Shown: positions 63,363 through 64,000 of the stretch, in pieces
How the letters are laid out: every line of letters begins with the position of its first letter
How positions within the stretch are numbered: the stretch's first letter is position 1
Assembly: GCA_027484655.1 (NCBI GenBank)
Contig: JAIXSM010000007.1
Coordinates: forward strand, 1 to 64,000
Length of the DNA stretch: 64,000 bases
Source of the DNA: Hyphomicrobiales bacterium
Lineage (GTDB): Bacteria > Pseudomonadota > Alphaproteobacteria > Rhizobiales > Beijerinckiaceae
Direction of reading: 5' to 3'
The notes under the pieces: model-generated
Databases searched by the model: none
What the model was told of the DNA's origin: nothing
What the model saw: only the letters and a program-made list of their open reading frames with translations
Made by a program: the position numbers and the translations under genes

Positions 63363-63929
63363 TCAGACCCGCGCCGCCTTCACCCGCACGATGACGTCGG
63401 CGCCGAGGATTTCCATCCCCGCCGGCGCCTGCGGCAGCTTCAGCACCGCGACCATATCGTCGGGCACGTCGAGCAGTTCGTCCTTGTCCTCCACGTAGAA
63501 GTGGAAGTGCGGGCCTGTGTTGGTGTCGTACCAGATACGCGAGCCGTACACCGCGATCTCGCGCAGGAGGCCCGCCTCGGAGAACTGGCGGAGGGTGTTG
63601 TAGACGGTCGCCAGCGACAGGGCGGTCTTGGCTTCCCGCGCCTCCTCGTAAAGGCACTCGGCGGTCACGTGGCGGTCGCCCTTGCCGAACAGCAGCCACC
63701 CGAGCGCCATGCGCTGACGGGTTGGCCGCAGACCAGCGTCATGCAGGCGGTCGCGCACGTTGCGGAACGAGCAGCCGCCGGCGTCGCCGCGCGGCGTCGA
63801 GGGCCGGGAAGCCTCGCCCGCAGAACGGGCCGCCGCAAGGCGCGCAGACGCCGGCGCAGGCTTCAAAACCGGGCTCCCCGCGCGGGTTCCGCCCGTGTGC
63901 GCCTGGGCTCCTGACGCCGCTCTGGCCAT
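63363..63929 (-). CDS. irr: Fur-family iron response regulator Irr
   Basis: A 188-residue regulator of iron and haem genes in Rhizobiales. The DNA-binding domain has LRPTRQRMALGWLLFGKGDRH and TALSLATVYNTLRQF, and the metal/haem region is GPHFHFYVEDKDELLDV. ATG 63929, seven bases after GGGAGAG, is the best start. About 50 Ala/Pro-rich residues precede the conserved core, longer than most Irr proteins. Where Bradyrhizobium Irr has a Cys-Pro haem regulatory motif before the HTH, this one reads GGCSFRNV, so the Pro is missing. The gene's stop is 19 bases from pdxH, convergent. Confidence 0.88.
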   Translation of the reverse strand: MARAASGAQAHTGGTRAGSPVLKPAPASARLAAARSAGEASRPSTPRGDAGGCSFRNVRDRLHDAGLRPTRQRMALGWLLFGKGDRHVTAECLYEEAREAKTALSLATVYNTLRQFSEAGLLREIAVYGSRIWYDTNTGPHFHFYVEDKDELLDVPDDMVAVLKLPQAPAGMEILGADVIVRVKAARV

Positions 63930-64000
63930 CTGCCAACTCTCCCCGAACGCTAGTTGCGAGCAATTCTCATTTACAGTATGCACACTGCCGGCTCTGATTG
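63930..64000 (-). promoter_or_regulatory. irr upstream region
   Basis: The first 70 bases upstream of irr include TTTACAG and an AATGAGAATTGC element that resembles part of a Fur/Mur-type box. The AT-rich stretch 63960-63980 is the likely promoter, but the full region is cut by the window edge. Confidence 0.3.

Overview
The window looks like a piece of a GC-rich alphaproteobacterial chromosome, most probably order Hyphomicrobiales (Rhizobiales). Pointers are an Irr-type Fur regulator, the yidC-engB-argB-pyrimidine 5'-nucleotidase block, an RT0821/Lpp0805-family lipoprotein and a Pls-type NRPS in an otherwise core background. No species can be named from the sequence alone.

Positions 1 to about 15.85 kb read as an integrated genomic island. 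It abuts the 3' end of a tRNA-Arg(ACG) gene (15848-15924, minus strand), and a large serine recombinase gene runs into that tRNA. From left to right the island holds: a degenerate IS630-type element beside what may be the tail of a second serine recombinase; a five-gene, translationally coupled nucleotide-sugar operon (rfbF, rfbG, a 3,5-epimerase, a C-methyltransferase, an SDR reductase) predicted to make a branched CDP-6-deoxyhexose; a divergent family 2 glycosyltransferase; a two-gene unit with another C-methyltransferase-like protein and a CmcI-like methyltransferase/hydroxylase; an IS5-type transposase remnant; a start-less excisionase-like remnant; a coupled trio of two tyrosine recombinases plus a third protein of unknown function; and the serine recombinase. 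Much of the sugar-gene region is visibly more AT-rich than the rest of the window.

From about 16 kb to the end the content is mainly core metabolism and cell biology. A long minus-strand operon runs rpmH (GTG start), rnpA, yidC, engB, argB and a HAD pyrimidine nucleotidase, with a recognisable promoter. Then come a VTT-domain membrane protein / flavin disulfide reductase / histidine kinase operon, dapD, a DUF805-like protein, a CNNM/CorC-type CBS protein, an FAH-family hydrolase, prmB, a pentapeptide-repeat protein, truA, a HigBA-like toxin-antitoxin pair, an alpha/beta hydrolase lipoprotein and a pyroglutamyl peptidase. A branched-chain-type ABC transporter operon (36.7-41.4 kb) ends in a MetE-like enzyme. 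It is followed by an SDR, a metallophosphoesterase, an orphan TctC-type binding protein and a DUF1499 protein.

The stretch 45.1-47.95 kb is an accessory patch. GC-rich palindromic intergenic repeats flank both a DUF559 nuclease-like gene and a DNA adenine methyltransferase with a C-terminal nuclease-like domain. Related repeats lie at 35.2-35.5 kb. The folate genes folP-folB-folK, aroC, a two-gene small-protein operon (possible toxin-antitoxin) and a 1361-residue Pls/PosA-type NRPS follow. The right end carries a histidine phosphatase, fabI, an ECF-sigma-like/anti-sigma-like pair, an AT-hook-like protein, an FAD monooxygenase, a DUF4760 protein, a CbpA-type DnaJ, the RT0821-family lipoprotein, pdxH and irr.

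The most notable systems are the tyrosine-recombinase trio, the serine recombinase/tRNA junction, the repeat family bracketing DUF559 and the methyltransferase, and the poly-amino-acid-synthetase-like NRPS.
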